NCBI GenBank assembly: GCA_017307375.1
Contig: JAFKFH010000010.1
Span: 248,001-312,000, forward strand
DNA from: Alphaproteobacteria bacterium
GTDB taxonomy: Bacteria > Pseudomonadota > Alphaproteobacteria > Ferrovibrionales > Ferrovibrionaceae
Direction of reading: 5' to 3'
Length of the DNA: 64,000 bases
Of this stretch, positions 35,008-45,059 are shown piece by piece. Position numbers and translations under genes: made by a program. The notes beneath the pieces are model-generated. The model ran no database searches. It had not been told where the DNA came from and saw nothing but the letters and a program-made list of their open reading frames with translations. Positions within the stretch are counted from its first letter, which is position 1. Each line of letters starts with the position of its first letter.

Positions 35008-36270
35008 TTACTGCTGGTAGACGCGCATTTCGGCGGTCTTCCTGACGTCGGGGTAGACCGCGTTGTAGACGTTGTCCTTGACCCAACGATTGGTCGCGGC
35101 ATCGATCCGCCACTGCGCCCCGCCCAGCGGCTGGACCGAATAATTCTGCGCGTTGAACTTGACGCGGCCGACGATGGTGTCGAGATCGGTCTGCTTCAGC
35201 GCCTCGATCAGCTTGGCCTTGTCGGTCGACTTGGCCCGCACCATCGCGTCGAAAAGGATGTCGTAGGAGGCATCCTCGTAGGCGCCGGTCGGGGTATAAT
35301 AGAGCGGCTTGTTCTCGGCTTCGTAGCGATCGGCGAATTCCTGGCCGGTCCAGCCGCCGAACTTCGAGCGGCCGGGATAGGCCGGCGACCAGAAATTGAC
35401 GCTGAGAATGTCGATGCCCGGCTTGCCGATCGCCTGCATCGCATCGGGATAGCCGGTCCCCTTGTCGATCACGTACATCTTCGGCTTGAAGCCGGCCTGT
35501 GCGGCCTGCTGCAGGTAGTTCTGCAGGTCGGGCGGCGCCAGCACGCCGGTGACGACCTCGACGCGGTTGCGCTTGAACTGGTTGATGATCGCCGAGAAGT
35601 CGGGCAAGCCCTGCTCGAACCGGCCCGGATCGGTCGGGGTCCAGCCCTCGCCCTTGAAGGCCGGGTCGAACAGCGAGGCGAAGACGACGCCATCGGGATC
35701 GTTCGGATAGAGATAGCCGATGCGGCCGTTGAACCCGCCGGGCAGCGACTTGATCATGCCGATATGGTTCTTGACCAGATCGGGCACGCCGAAGAACAGG
35801 TGGAAGGTCGACTTGTAGGTCTTGGGCTTGCCGTCCGGCCCGAACAGCCAGGCCTCGACCGGCGTGTTCGAGGTGATGCAGGGCAGGCCGTAGCGCTCGC
35901 AGAGATCGGCGGGAGCATTGGTCGTGTCGGGCGTGCCCTGCGCCATCAGCACCTCGACCTTGTCTTCGAGGATCGCCCGATTTGCAGCCTCGGCCGAACC
36001 GGCGACGGTCGACTTGGAATCGTAGACCTTGTATTCGATGGCGCAACGCTGGGCGCCGACCTCGATGCCGCCGGCGGCCTTGACGACCTTCATCTTGTTC
36101 TCGTCGACCCACGGCGTCATCTTGCCGACCGAGGCCAGGGGGCCGGTCATCGGTACGATACGCCCGACCCTGACCTTGCAGTCCTGGGCCGCGGCGGGCG
36201 ACGGGGCCGCCAGGAAGGCGGCCAATCCTGCCGCCAGGGTGGAAAACGCGACTACGCCTGCCTTGACCAT
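35008..36270 (-). CDS. ABC transporter substrate-binding protein (LivJ/LivK family)
   Basis: Periplasmic binding protein of 420 residues. The signal peptide MVKAGVVAFSTLAAGLAAFL ends near PAAAQ; the mature protein begins KVRVGRIVPMTGPLASVG, typical of type I periplasmic binding proteins, and contains EDKVEVLMAQGTPDTTNAP and TGAYEDASYDILFDAMVRA. The ATG at 36270 has an excellent AAGGAGG. It presumably delivers the substrate of this catabolic island to LivHM. The amount of protein may exceed that of the permeases, as it starts after a 25-base gap with a strong ribosome site. Confidence 0.9.
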   Translation of the reverse strand: MVKAGVVAFSTLAAGLAAFLAAPSPAAAQDCKVRVGRIVPMTGPLASVGKMTPWVDENKMKVVKAAGGIEVGAQRCAIEYKVYDSKSTVAGSAEAANRAILEDKVEVLMAQGTPDTTNAPADLCERYGLPCITSNTPVEAWLFGPDGKPKTYKSTFHLFFGVPDLVKNHIGMIKSLPGGFNGRIGYLYPNDPDGVVFASLFDPAFKGEGWTPTDPGRFEQGLPDFSAIINQFKRNRVEVVTGVLAPPDLQNYLQQAAQAGFKPKMYVIDKGTGYPDAMQAIGKPGIDILSVNFWSPAYPGRSKFGGWTGQEFADRYEAENKPLYYTPTGAYEDASYDILFDAMVRAKSTDKAKLIEALKQTDLDTIVGRVKFNAQNYSVQPLGGAQWRIDAATNRWVKDNVYNAVYPDVRKTAEMRVYQQ

Positions 36271-36295
36271 TCCGTGCCTCCTTGCCGGTTTTATT

Positions 36296-37107
36296 TCATA
36301 GTCTGAATTCGACCACCGCGGCCCCGCTGCCATAGACCGGGCCATAGGCGTGGATCCGCGCCCCGTAGAAGCGCCCGCCGAGCGCCCCGAGGATGAAGGC
36401 GAGATGCTTGAAACCCATGTCGGCACGCGCCTCGGCCGCAAAGCGCGGCGCCTCGGCCTTGACGCCGGCGACGTCGCCGCGTTCGAGCAGTTCGAGGATG
36501 CGCCGGTTCCAGCGATCGTCCGCGGACGAGGCGACGCGGTCGTCGCGGATGTCGATCGCCTCGCGGAACATCGCCCCGGACAGCCCGCCGACACCGACGA
36601 CGGCGATGCGCCGGCCGGCGCTGCGGGCAACGCCGGCGGCGAGCGCCCCCAGCCGCTCGGTCGCCGCCCAGTCGTGATAGATGTTGTTCGAGGTCAGCAC
36701 GAAGGGCAGCCGGCCGTCGCCGTTGAGGAAACGGCAGGCGGTGATCGTACCACTGTCGATGGGAAATCCGTCATAGTCGACGGCCTTGGCCGAGATGCCG
36801 GCCGCGGCGCTGGCGGCCAGGCATCCGGCCGTCAATTCGGTGTCGATGGCAAGATCGAAGGGCAGATCGCCGTAATCGTACCAGTTGTCGTCGACATGGA
36901 GCCCGGCGACGCGGGGCCGTGCCTGCCAAAGCTGGTCGAGCACGGCAAGCCATTGCGTCGAATACAGCAGGATCGTATCCGGCCTTGCCTGGGCGAGCGC
37001 GCGCCCGGCGCGCTGATAACCGGCCGCGATCCGGCCCCAGGGCGGATTCTCCGGCTTCAGCAGCGGCAGCGGCGAGCCGGGAACCAGGAAGGCGGCGACG
37101 ACCGTCA

Positions 37108-37108
<1 letters not shown>
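36296..37108 (-). CDS. amnA: 2-aminophenol 1,6-dioxygenase alpha subunit-like protein (LigB fold)
   Basis: Probable structural partner of the dioxygenase beta subunit encoded just upstream, 270 residues. It has the class III extradiol fold but lacks the iron-binding histidines (VPGSPLPLL in place of the first site, YSTQW in place of the second), as AmnA does. Blocks KAVDYDGFPIDSGTI, NNIYHDW and HAYGPVYGSGAAVVEFRL are shared with the domain fused to LivM. Start ATG 37108 overlaps the beta-subunit stop by four bases. Assignment to aminophenol rather than another catechol-like ring is by similarity and gene order only. Confidence 0.78.
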
Positions 37109-38058
<950 letters not shown>

Positions 38059-38481
38059 TCAGCGGTCGATCGGCTTGTAGGCGGTAGCCTTCATCTCGAT
38101 GAGCAGATGGGGATGCGGCAGCTGGTGGACGGCCACCGTCGTACGCGTCGGCCCGTCATAGCCGAAGAATTCGGCGTAGGCCTCGTTGTAGCCGGCAAAG
38201 TCGTTCATGTTGACGAGATAGGCCGAGATCTCGACGAGATCGTCGAGGTCGCAGCCGACCGAGGCGAGGATGTCGCGCAGGTTCAGGATCACCGCGCGGG
38301 TCTGCGCCTTGATGTCGAGGCGCGTGGTGCCGAATTCGTCGACCTCGGCCCCGGCGAAACTGTTGTCGGGCCGGCGCGACGACGTACCCGAGACGAAGAC
38401 GAAATCGCCGGCCCGCTTGACGTGGGGAAAACGGCCGCGCGGGGTGGCTTTGTCGGCCAGGACCTTGGCTTCCATCTTCAT
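38059..38481 (-). CDS. amnD: 2-aminomuconate deaminase-like RidA family protein
   Basis: RidA-fold protein of 140 residues resembling 2-aminomuconate deaminases: [43 protein letters not shown] and the ending [10 protein letters not shown]. In the aminophenol pathway this step removes the amino group from 2-aminomuconate after the AmnC dehydrogenase. The start at 38481 overlaps the preceding RidA gene stop. The C-terminal domain of the IclR fusion (28556-29722) is a clear paralogue. Confidence 0.78.
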   Translation of the reverse strand: MKMEAKVLADKATPRGRFPHVKRAGDFVFVSGTSSRRPDNSFAGAEVDEFGTTRLDIKAQTRAVILNLRDILASVGCDLDDLVEISAYLVNMNDFAGYNEAYAEFFGYDGPTRTTVAVHQLPHPHLLIEMKATAYKPIDR

Positions 38482-38876
38482 CGCGGATCCTCGCGGTGGA
38501 ACATGAATTCGATCTCGACGCTGGCGCCGAGCGGCAGGGCCGTCACCCCGACCGAGGTGCGCGCCGGCGGCGGTGCCTCGCCATCGGCGAAGACCGCTTC
38601 CCACGCCTCGTTGATCGCCGGGAAACGGTCGAAGGCCGTGGTGTAGATACGGGCCAGCACGAGATCGCCGAGGGTCAGGCCGAGCTCGGCCAGCGCGCCC
38701 CGGAGGTTGACCAGGATCCGCGCCGTCTCCGGACCCGGCCCGCCCGGCTCGAGCCGGCCGGTCGCGGGATCGAGTGCGATCATCCCGGCGAACTGGAAGA
38801 TGCCGCCGGCCCGGATCACCGGGCTGTAGCAGAAGCGCGGCTTGGGCAGGGCGGCGGGGATCAGGGCTTCACGCAT
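38478..38876 (-). CDS. RidA family protein, second type
   Basis: A 132-residue RidA-fold protein ([60 protein letters not shown]). It is less like the AmnD group than its neighbour and may be an enamine/imine deaminase acting on reactive intermediates such as aminomuconate semialdehyde (inference). It starts 6 bases after the dehydrogenase stop and overlaps the next gene by four bases. The window thus holds three RidA domains in one operon. Confidence 0.82.
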   Translation of the reverse strand: MREALIPAALPKPRFCYSPVIRAGGIFQFAGMIALDPATGRLEPGGPGPETARILVNLRGALAELGLTLGDLVLARIYTTAFDRFPAINEAWEAVFADGEAPPPARTSVGVTALPLGASVEIEFMFHREDPR

Positions 38877-38882
38877 GACCGC

Positions 38883-40355
38883 TCACAGCTTGACGCAGAT
38901 CGTCGTGGGTTCGGCATAGAACCGCAACGAGTGCAGCCCGCCCTCGCGGCCGATGCCCGACAGCTTGACCCCGCCGAACGGCGTCCGCAGGTCGCGCAGG
39001 AACCAGCAATTGACCCAGACGATGCCGGCTTCGAGGCGACGGCCGAGGCGATGGGCGCGCGACAGGTCGCGTGTCCACAACGCCGCGGCCAGGCCGTACT
39101 CGCTGTCGTTGGCCATCGCCAGCACCTCATCCTCGCCGTCGAACGGCGCGACATGGCAGACCGGGCCGAAAATCTCCTCGCGCACGCAGCGCGCCTGCTC
39201 GCCCAGGCCGGTCAGGATCGTCGGCTGGACATAGGCGCCGTTGTCGCGGTCGTCGCCGAAATGCGGGATGCCGCCGCCGGTGACCACGGTCGCACCCTCC
39301 TCGCGCGCCAGGCGGTAATAGGACAGGACCTTGTCGCGATGCGCCCGGCTGATCAGCGGCCCCATCGTCGCGGCGGGATCGTCGGGGCGCGCCAGGACCA
39401 GCGCCTCGGCCCGCGCCTTCAGGGCGGCGACGAAACGCTCGAAGATCGGGCGCTCGACATAGACGCGTTCGGTGCACAGGCAGACCTGGCCGCAATTGGC
39501 GAAGACCGAGCGGGCGGTGCCCTCGACCGCGGCGTCGAAATCGGCATCGGCGAAGACGATGCCGGCATTCTTGCCGCCGAGCTCGAAGGACAGCGCCTTC
39601 ACGTTCGCCGCGGCGGCGCGCATGATCGCCGAGCCGGTGGCGCTTTCGCCGGTGAAGGTGATGGCATCGATGCCGCGATGGGTGGTCAGGAATTCGCCCG
39701 CCGAGCCTGGGCCAAAGCCGTGCACCAGGTTGAACACGCCGGGCGGCATCCCGACCTCGTCCATCACCTCGGCGAGCAGCGTGGCGGTCGCCGGCGTCTC
39801 CTCGGACGGCTTGGCGATCACGGTGTTGCCGGCGGCCAGCGCCGGCGCCACCTTCCAGCTCAGCAGCAGCAGCGGCAGGTTCCACGGCGCGATGACCCCG
39901 ACCACGCCGAGCGGCTTGTGCACCGTGTAGCTCAGCGCCCCCTGCCCGTCCGGCGTCTCGGTGTGGAAGGTTTCCTCCGGCATGCCGCGCAGCAGATCGG
40001 CGAAGATGCGGAAATTGGCGATGCCGCGCGGCACGTCGATGGCGCGCGCCAGGCTTTCGGGCTTGCCGGTGTCGGCGATCTCGGCACGCAGGAAGTCATC
40101 GAACCGGGCTTCCATCCGGTCGGCGACGCGCCGCAGCAGCGCGATCCGCCCCTCGCTGCCCATGCGGCCCCACGGGCCGCGCAGGGCGGCCCGCGCCGCG
40201 GCGACGGCGCGGTCGACCAGCGCCGCATCGGCCTCGCAGACTTCGGCATGAACATGACCGTCGACCGGATCGACGTCGGGAAATCGCGCGTCGGTCGCGA
40301 CGAACGCGCCATCGACGTAATTGCGCAACAACAGCCGTCCGCCAGCAGCACCCAT
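38883..40355 (-). CDS. amnC: 2-aminomuconate/2-hydroxymuconate semialdehyde dehydrogenase
   Basis: NAD-dependent aldehyde dehydrogenase of 490 residues. General base Glu258 in FELGGKNAG and nucleophile Cys292 in CGQVCLCTERVYV are present; the GQVCLC form and PWNLPLLLLSWK are typical of the muconic-semialdehyde branch (AmnC, DmpC, XylG). It would oxidise the ring-cleavage product before deamination. The ATG at 40355 follows GGGG at about nine bases; the TTG at 40400 is unlikely because it lies inside the operator. It is the first gene after the predicted promoter. Confidence 0.82.
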   Translation of the reverse strand: MGAAGGRLLLRNYVDGAFVATDARFPDVDPVDGHVHAEVCEADAALVDRAVAAARAALRGPWGRMGSEGRIALLRRVADRMEARFDDFLRAEIADTGKPESLARAIDVPRGIANFRIFADLLRGMPEETFHTETPDGQGALSYTVHKPLGVVGVIAPWNLPLLLLSWKVAPALAAGNTVIAKPSEETPATATLLAEVMDEVGMPPGVFNLVHGFGPGSAGEFLTTHRGIDAITFTGESATGSAIMRAAAANVKALSFELGGKNAGIVFADADFDAAVEGTARSVFANCGQVCLCTERVYVERPIFERFVAALKARAEALVLARPDDPAATMGPLISRAHRDKVLSYYRLAREEGATVVTGGGIPHFGDDRDNGAYVQPTILTGLGEQARCVREEIFGPVCHVAPFDGEDEVLAMANDSEYGLAAALWTRDLSRAHRLGRRLEAGIVWVNCWFLRDLRTPFGGVKLSGIGREGGLHSLRFYAEPTTICVKL

Positions 40356-40394
40356 CCCCAATGCCCCTTCGTCCAGCGCGATCTCGGTTCTATT

Positions 40395-40430
40395 TCTCAA
40401 TAAATGAGAATCACCTCATCACTATTGAGA
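40395..40430. promoter_or_regulatory. Nested dyad operator before the catabolic operon
   Basis: TCTCAATA (40395-40402) and TATTGAGA (40423-40430) form a perfect 8-bp inverted repeat with 20 bases between; inside it ATGAG (40404-40408) pairs with CTCAT (40415-40419). It lies at and just after the predicted -10 element, where a repressor would block transcription. The IclR-RidA protein of the same operon is the obvious candidate (inference). Confidence 0.5.
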
Positions 40431-40458
40431 TGTTGCGCGCTAAGGCTTACATTGTCAA
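40430..40458 (-). promoter_or_regulatory. Predicted promoter of the aminophenol-type operon
   Basis: On the minus strand a perfect -35 TTGACA (40453-40458) is followed after exactly 17 bases by CAACAT (40430-40435), a weak -10. A second TTGACG lies just upstream (40463-40468). The start codon at 40355 follows after a leader of about 70 bases. Confidence 0.5.
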
Positions 40459-40530
40459 CGCGTCAATTCCGCGGCACGGGGGCGGCTTCGGGTGGATCGG
40501 GATGCGACAGGACGACCGGCCGACCGCCGG

Positions 40531-41454
40531 TCAGGCGACCGGACCGAAGGTCGGAAAGACCGGCGGCCGGCCCATGCGCGGACGCCGCGGCACCTCGATA
40601 TCGCCGACCATGTCGCGCACCATCCGGCACAGCGGGCTGGCGGCATCCTCGAATCCGTAGATCGCGGTGAAATGATTGCAGCCGGGCTGGTCGACCAGCC
40701 GGCCGCTGTGGCCTGCCGCAGTCCAGGCTTCGAGGTAGCTGCGCGACTGGCGCCAGAATTCGGCCGATTCGTCCCCGCCCAGCGTGACCGTCAGCGGCGC
40801 GGCCCGCGTCGGCAGATTGTATATCGGGCTCTGCCCGCGGATCGTCGCCCAGTCGAGTTGCAGGCGGGGCTGCAGCCAGGAATGGCGCAACGGTTCGAGG
40901 TCGAACAGGCCCGAGATGGCGAGGCCGCCCTTGATCAGGTCGGCCGGCAGGCCGTATTCGCCCTGCCAGTCGGTCGCCATCAGCATGCCGACCTGCTGCC
41001 CACCGGCCGAATGGCCGGCGACATGGATCCGCCCGGCATCGATGCCGAGTTCCGGGGCATGGCGGTGAAGCCAGGCGATCGCCGCGCGCGACTGCCGCGT
41101 GATCTCGGCGATCGTGACCTTCGGGCACAGGCTGTAGTTGGTCACGGCGACATTGATGCCCATCTCGACCGGGCCGCGCGCCACAAGACTGAATTCCTTC
41201 GCGCTCAGCATGCGCCAATAGCCGCCGTGGATGAAGACCAGCAGCGGCGCACCGGGGCGGGCGGCGGGGAAGAAGTCGAGATATTCATCGCGCGTCGGCC
41301 CGAAGCGAAGGTCGAGCCGGGCATCGAGCGAGGCGCGGGCTTCGGCACTGCCGTCGATGAAATGCGCCGCGTAAGGACGAAAATCCGGCACCATCGCCTC
41401 GACGTCGTATTCGCGATCGATTTCTTCCTGCGTTGCGAACTGGCGGTAGAGCAT
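40531..41454 (-). CDS. Arylformamidase (AFMID)-like alpha/beta hydrolase, copy 1
   Basis: Predicted amidase/formamidase of 307 residues, clear paralogue of the enzyme at 34102-34995. HGGYW oxyanion motif, nucleophile elbow AGHSAGGQ, and the His in CNHFTAIYG. The start ATG at 41454 has GGAGG six bases before it; the longer frame to 41511 has none. It is separated from the rest of the island by the promoter region at 40356-40530, so it may form its own transcript. Divergent from flotillin by 80 bases. Different N-acyl substrates may explain the two copies (inference). Confidence 0.8.
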   Translation of the reverse strand: MLYRQFATQEEIDREYDVEAMVPDFRPYAAHFIDGSAEARASLDARLDLRFGPTRDEYLDFFPAARPGAPLLVFIHGGYWRMLSAKEFSLVARGPVEMGINVAVTNYSLCPKVTIAEITRQSRAAIAWLHRHAPELGIDAGRIHVAGHSAGGQQVGMLMATDWQGEYGLPADLIKGGLAISGLFDLEPLRHSWLQPRLQLDWATIRGQSPIYNLPTRAAPLTVTLGGDESAEFWRQSRSYLEAWTAAGHSGRLVDQPGCNHFTAIYGFEDAASPLCRMVRDMVGDIEVPRRPRMGRPPVFPTFGPVA

Positions 41455-41534
41455 GACAACCTCCGTGCGGATACGTGCCGCAAGCCTAGCATCATCCTTT
41501 CCGTTCTCCACCAGATAGGAGCTGGACCGTCATC

Positions 41535-43241
41535 ATGAGCATCGGCCTCGGCAATCTTCTGATCGGCCTGATCATCCTTGTCGTCGCGATCGCGATCGCC
41601 TGGTTCCTGCTGGCGCGGCTCTACGAGCGCTCGTCGACCGAAGTGTCGTTCGTCAGGACCGGATTCCTGGGACAGAAGGTCGTGATCTCGGGCGGTGCGG
41701 TCGTGATCCCGGTGCTGCACCAGGTCATCCGGGTGAACATGAACACGGTCCGCCTGTCGGTGCGGCGCGAGAACGAGCGCGCGCTGATCACCCAGGACCG
41801 GATGCGCGCCAATGTCGAGGCCGATTTCTACCTGCGGGTCGAGGCGACGCGCGAGGCGGTGGCTCTCGCCGCCCAGACGCTGGGCAGCCGCACGATGTCG
41901 CCGGAAGCGCTGCGCGACCTGATCGAAGGCAAGTTCGTCGACGCGCTGCGATCGGCTGCCGCCGAAATGACGATGGAGACACTGCATGAACAGCGCGCCG
42001 CCTTCGCCCGCAAGGTCCGTGACCTGCTGCGCGACGAACTGGCGCAGAACGGCCTGGCGATCGAATCGGCGTCGATCACCCAGCTCGACCAGACCAGCCG
42101 GGAATACTTCAACCCGAACAACGCCTTCGACGCCGCCGGCCTGACCAAGCTGACCGCCGAGATCGAGGACCGGCGGCGCCGGCGCAACGAGATCGAGCAG
42201 GACACCCAGGTCGCGATCCAGCGCAAGAACCTGGAGGCCGAACGCCAGGTGCTGGAGATCGGCCGGGAGGAGGAATATGCCCGGCTGGATCAGGAGCGCG
42301 AGATCGCCGTGCGCCGCGCCCTGCAGGCGGCCGAGGTAGCCGGCGAGAAGGCCGCACGCCAGCGCGAGGCCGAGGAAGCCCAGATCCGCGCCAAGGAGGC
42401 GCTGGACCGGGCGCGGCTTGCCGCCGAAAAAACGGTGGCCGAGGAAAAGCTGACAATCGATCGCGAGATCAAGGCACTCGAGATCGAGCGGGCGCGGGCG
42501 CTGGAGATCGCCGAGATCGAACGCCGCAAGTCGATCGAGCTGGCCGACCAGCGCGCCGAGATCGACGTCGCCGTGCAGGCGACCGCACGGGCCGAGGCCC
42601 AGGCCAAGGCCGAGGCGGCGCGTGCCGCGGTGGTCAAGGCCGAGGAGCAGGTGATCTCGGCCCGCGACATCGAACGGGCCGAGCGCGACAAGACCTTGCA
42701 GCTGATCGCCGCCGCCGCCGAAACCGAGCGCGCCGGCCTGCAGCGCCGCGCCAGCGCCGAGACCGACGGCATCGTCGCCGAGGCCGAGGCCCGCGCCCTG
42801 AAGATCCGCAGCGAAGCCGAGAGCGCCGCCGACAAGCTGCGCGCCGCCAGCACCGAGCTGCGCAACACGATCGAGGCGGCGGCCCGACGCGCGATCAACG
42901 AGGCCGACAACAGCCTGTCGCCGGAAACCGCGGCGCTGCGCCTGCGCCTGGCGACGATCGAACATCTCGAAGGCATCGTCCGCGAAAGCGTGCGCCCGCT
43001 GGAGCGGATCGAGGGCATCAAGATCCTGCAGGTCGACGGCCTGGCGGGCGGCGGCGGTGGCGCGCGCGAGGGCGCGTCAGATGGCGGCAGCCTGTCCGAC
43101 CAGATCGTCAACAGCGCCCTGCGCTATCGCGGCCAGGCCCCGCTGGTCGATCACCTGCTGAAGGAAATCGGCCTGACCGGGTCGGAGATGACCTCGGTGA
43201 CGCGCGCCCTGGCCGGCGGCGGGCGCGGCGCCGAAGGCTGA
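41535..43241 (+). CDS. Flotillin family membrane scaffold protein (YuaG/YqiK-like)
   Basis: Membrane-microdomain scaffold of 568 residues. One N-terminal membrane anchor (residues 8-28), an SPFH/PHB domain from about 30 to 200 (SFVRTGFLGQKVVISGGAVV; EGKFVDALRSAAAEMTMETL), then about 250 residues of Ala/Glu/Arg-rich coiled coil typical of flotillins, and a C-terminal tail with a glycine patch (LAGGGGGAREG). The usual partner NfeD is not adjacent. Transcribed alone, between divergent and convergent minus-strand genes. Confidence 0.88.
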   Translation: MSIGLGNLLIGLIILVVAIAIAWFLLARLYERSSTEVSFVRTGFLGQKVVISGGAVVIPVLHQVIRVNMNTVRLSVRRENERALITQDRMRANVEADFYLRVEATREAVALAAQTLGSRTMSPEALRDLIEGKFVDALRSAAAEMTMETLHEQRAAFARKVRDLLRDELAQNGLAIESASITQLDQTSREYFNPNNAFDAAGLTKLTAEIEDRRRRRNEIEQDTQVAIQRKNLEAERQVLEIGREEEYARLDQEREIAVRRALQAAEVAGEKAARQREAEEAQIRAKEALDRARLAAEKTVAEEKLTIDREIKALEIERARALEIAEIERRKSIELADQRAEIDVAVQATARAEAQAKAEAARAAVVKAEEQVISARDIERAERDKTLQLIAAAAETERAGLQRRASAETDGIVAEAEARALKIRSEAESAADKLRAASTELRNTIEAAARRAINEADNSLSPETAALRLRLATIEHLEGIVRESVRPLERIEGIKILQVDGLAGGGGGAREGASDGGSLSDQIVNSALRYRGQAPLVDHLLKEIGLTGSEMTSVTRALAGGGRGAEG

Positions 43242-43254
43242 GGTCGAGAGCGAC

Positions 43255-44028
43255 CTAAGCGGTCTCGTGCATCGGCCGGACAGCGATGCCGGCGGCCAGC
43301 AGGGCAGCCTTCACCGCACGGGCCATCTCGACAGCGTCGGCGCTGTCGGAATGGACGCAGATCGTATCGACCGAAATCGGAATACGCTTGCCGCCGGCCG
43401 AGCGCAGGGCGCGGTCGGTCACCATCTCGACGACGCGGGCCGCGGCGAAGTCCTTGTCGTGGATCATCGAGCCGGGCAGCTTGCGCGGCATCAACGTGCC
43501 GTCGTCCATATAGGCCCGGTCGGCGAAGATCTCGTTGGCGCAGCGCAGGCCCAGGGCCTCGCCGGCGCGGGCCAGTTCGGTGGCCGGCATCACCACGTAG
43601 ATCAGGTCGCGATCGACCGCCTTGATCGCCCGGCCGATGGCCAATGCCAGGTCGGCCTCGACCGACGCCATGTTGGACAGCGCGCCGTGCGCCTTCACAT
43701 GGGTGACCCGATGCCCGGCCAGCGCGGCTGTCGCCTGCAGCGCGCCGATCTGGTAGGCGATGAACTTCTCGATGTCGGCCGGGCTGTCGCCACGGATCTG
43801 GCGGCGACCGAAGCCCCAGAGATCCATGAAGCTCGGATGCGCGCCGATGGCGACCCCGCGTGCCGCGGCCAGCCGCGCCGTCTCGGTCATGATCACCGGA
43901 TCGCCGGCATGGAAGCCGCAAGCGACGTTGGCCGAGGTGACGATGTCGAGCATCGCGGCATCGTCACCCATCTTCCACGGGCCGAAACCTTCGCCCATGT
44001 CGCTGTTCAGATCGACGCGCAAGCTCAT
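43255..44028 (-). CDS. pxpA: 5-oxoprolinase subunit A (LamB/YcsF family)
   Basis: Part of the ATP-dependent PxpABC enzyme that opens 5-oxoproline to glutamate. The 257-residue protein has the family start VDLNSDMGEGFGPWKMGDD, the metal-site-like block NVACGFHAGDP, VTHVKAHGALSNM and the late LADRAYMDDGTLMPR (ADRAYMDDG). It overlaps pxpC by four bases and ends the operon 13 bases before the convergent flotillin stop. Confidence 0.92.
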   Translation of the reverse strand: MSLRVDLNSDMGEGFGPWKMGDDAAMLDIVTSANVACGFHAGDPVIMTETARLAAARGVAIGAHPSFMDLWGFGRRQIRGDSPADIEKFIAYQIGALQATAALAGHRVTHVKAHGALSNMASVEADLALAIGRAIKAVDRDLIYVVMPATELARAGEALGLRCANEIFADRAYMDDGTLMPRKLPGSMIHDKDFAAARVVEMVTDRALRSAGGKRIPISVDTICVHSDSADAVEMARAVKAALLAAGIAVRPMHETA

Positions 44029-45059
44029 CGGGCATCCTCCGGGGGGTTGATGGCGTCGACCATGCCGCCGACGAGGTTGAGGCTCAACAACCGTTCGCTG
44101 CCGAGATCGCCGCCGGCCGGGCCGGTCAGCGCGGGCAATGCGGCGATGGCGACGCGCCAGGCGCGATGGATGGCGAGCGCGGCTTCGGCGGTGACGGCCT
44201 GGAAGCGCACGACATCGCCCGGCCGGGCCTGGGCCAGGGCAGCGACATCGGGCTTGATGACGCAGGCGATCTTCGGATAGCCGCCGGCGGTCTGCCGGTC
44301 CGGCAGCAGGATGATCGGCTGTCCGGAACCCGGCACCTGCACGGCGCCGAGCGGAATGCCGTCGGAAATGATGTTGAAGCCCTTGGCATGGCCGATCGCC
44401 GGCCCCTCCAGGCGGCAGCCCATGCGGTCGGAATCCCGCCCGATCGTCCAGGCCGCCTCGAGGAAGGCAGCGATCTGGTCCGGGGAAAAATGTCCGTCCT
44501 GCGGGCCCGGGACGACCCGCAGGGCCAGGCTGCGCGGCGGCAGCAGCGCGGGGTCGAGGCTGCGGTCGCCGCCCGGCGGCGCCGCGGGCAGTCGCAGCGG
44601 CAAGCGGTCACCGGGCTTCAGCCTGGCGCCGTCCAGGCCGCCCAGCCGGTTGCGCAGATGGGTCGACACCGAACCGAGCTGGGGCACGAGGGCGAAACCG
44701 CCGGCGACCGCGACATAGCCGCGCAGGCCGGCACGGGCGGCACCGACCTTCAGCACCTGGCCGCGCGCCAGCGTGTGGCTGCGCCAGGGGGCCGCCGCCT
44801 CGCCATCGATCGTTGCCGCGAAATCGCCGGCCAGGGCGATCCGCACCGTATCGGCGCCGACCTCGTAGGTATCGCCGGTCATGGTCAGCTCGATCCCGCC
44901 CTCGTCCGCGGCATTGCCGACCAGCGCATTGGCGGCGGCAAGGTAGACCGGGTCGAAGGCACCGGCGACGGAAACACCGTAGCGCTGATAGCCATGGCGG
45001 CCGCCGTCCTGAACCGTCGAAAGCGGCCCGGCCGCCAGAACCTTGAGGGCGGCGGTCAC
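44025..45059 (-). CDS. pxpC: 5-oxoprolinase subunit C (biotin-carboxylase-like cyclophilin fold)
   Basis: Subunit of the PxpABC 5-oxoprolinase, 344 residues. Starts KVLAAGPLSTVQDGGRHGYQ, has GIELTMTGDTYEVGAD, and the late block RMGCRLEGPAIGH with PDRQTAGGYPKIACVI, all standard for the family formerly annotated as urea amidolyase-related or KipA. Overlaps both neighbours (ATGA type), so all three subunits are co-translated. Confidence 0.92.
   Translation of the reverse strand: MTAALKVLAAGPLSTVQDGGRHGYQRYGVSVAGAFDPVYLAAANALVGNAADEGGIELTMTGDTYEVGADTVRIALAGDFAATIDGEAAAPWRSHTLARGQVLKVGAARAGLRGYVAVAGGFALVPQLGSVSTHLRNRLGGLDGARLKPGDRLPLRLPAAPPGGDRSLDPALLPPRSLALRVVPGPQDGHFSPDQIAAFLEAAWTIGRDSDRMGCRLEGPAIGHAKGFNIISDGIPLGAVQVPGSGQPIILLPDRQTAGGYPKIACVIKPDVAALAQARPGDVVRFQAVTAEAALAIHRAWRVAIAALPALTGPAGGDLGSERLLSLNLVGGMVDAINPPEDAR

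Noticed and set aside
33386-36112. livG as a 908-codon protein
   Set aside because: Only the last 238 codons are LivG. The upstream part is the binding-protein and hydrolase genes out of frame, and ATG 34102 is coupled to the hydrolase stop.
41205-42965. A 586-codon minus-strand frame opposite flotillin
   Set aside because: Repetitive Leu/Gly/Asp-rich translation is the mirror of the flotillin coiled coil; the sense frame has SPFH-domain support.
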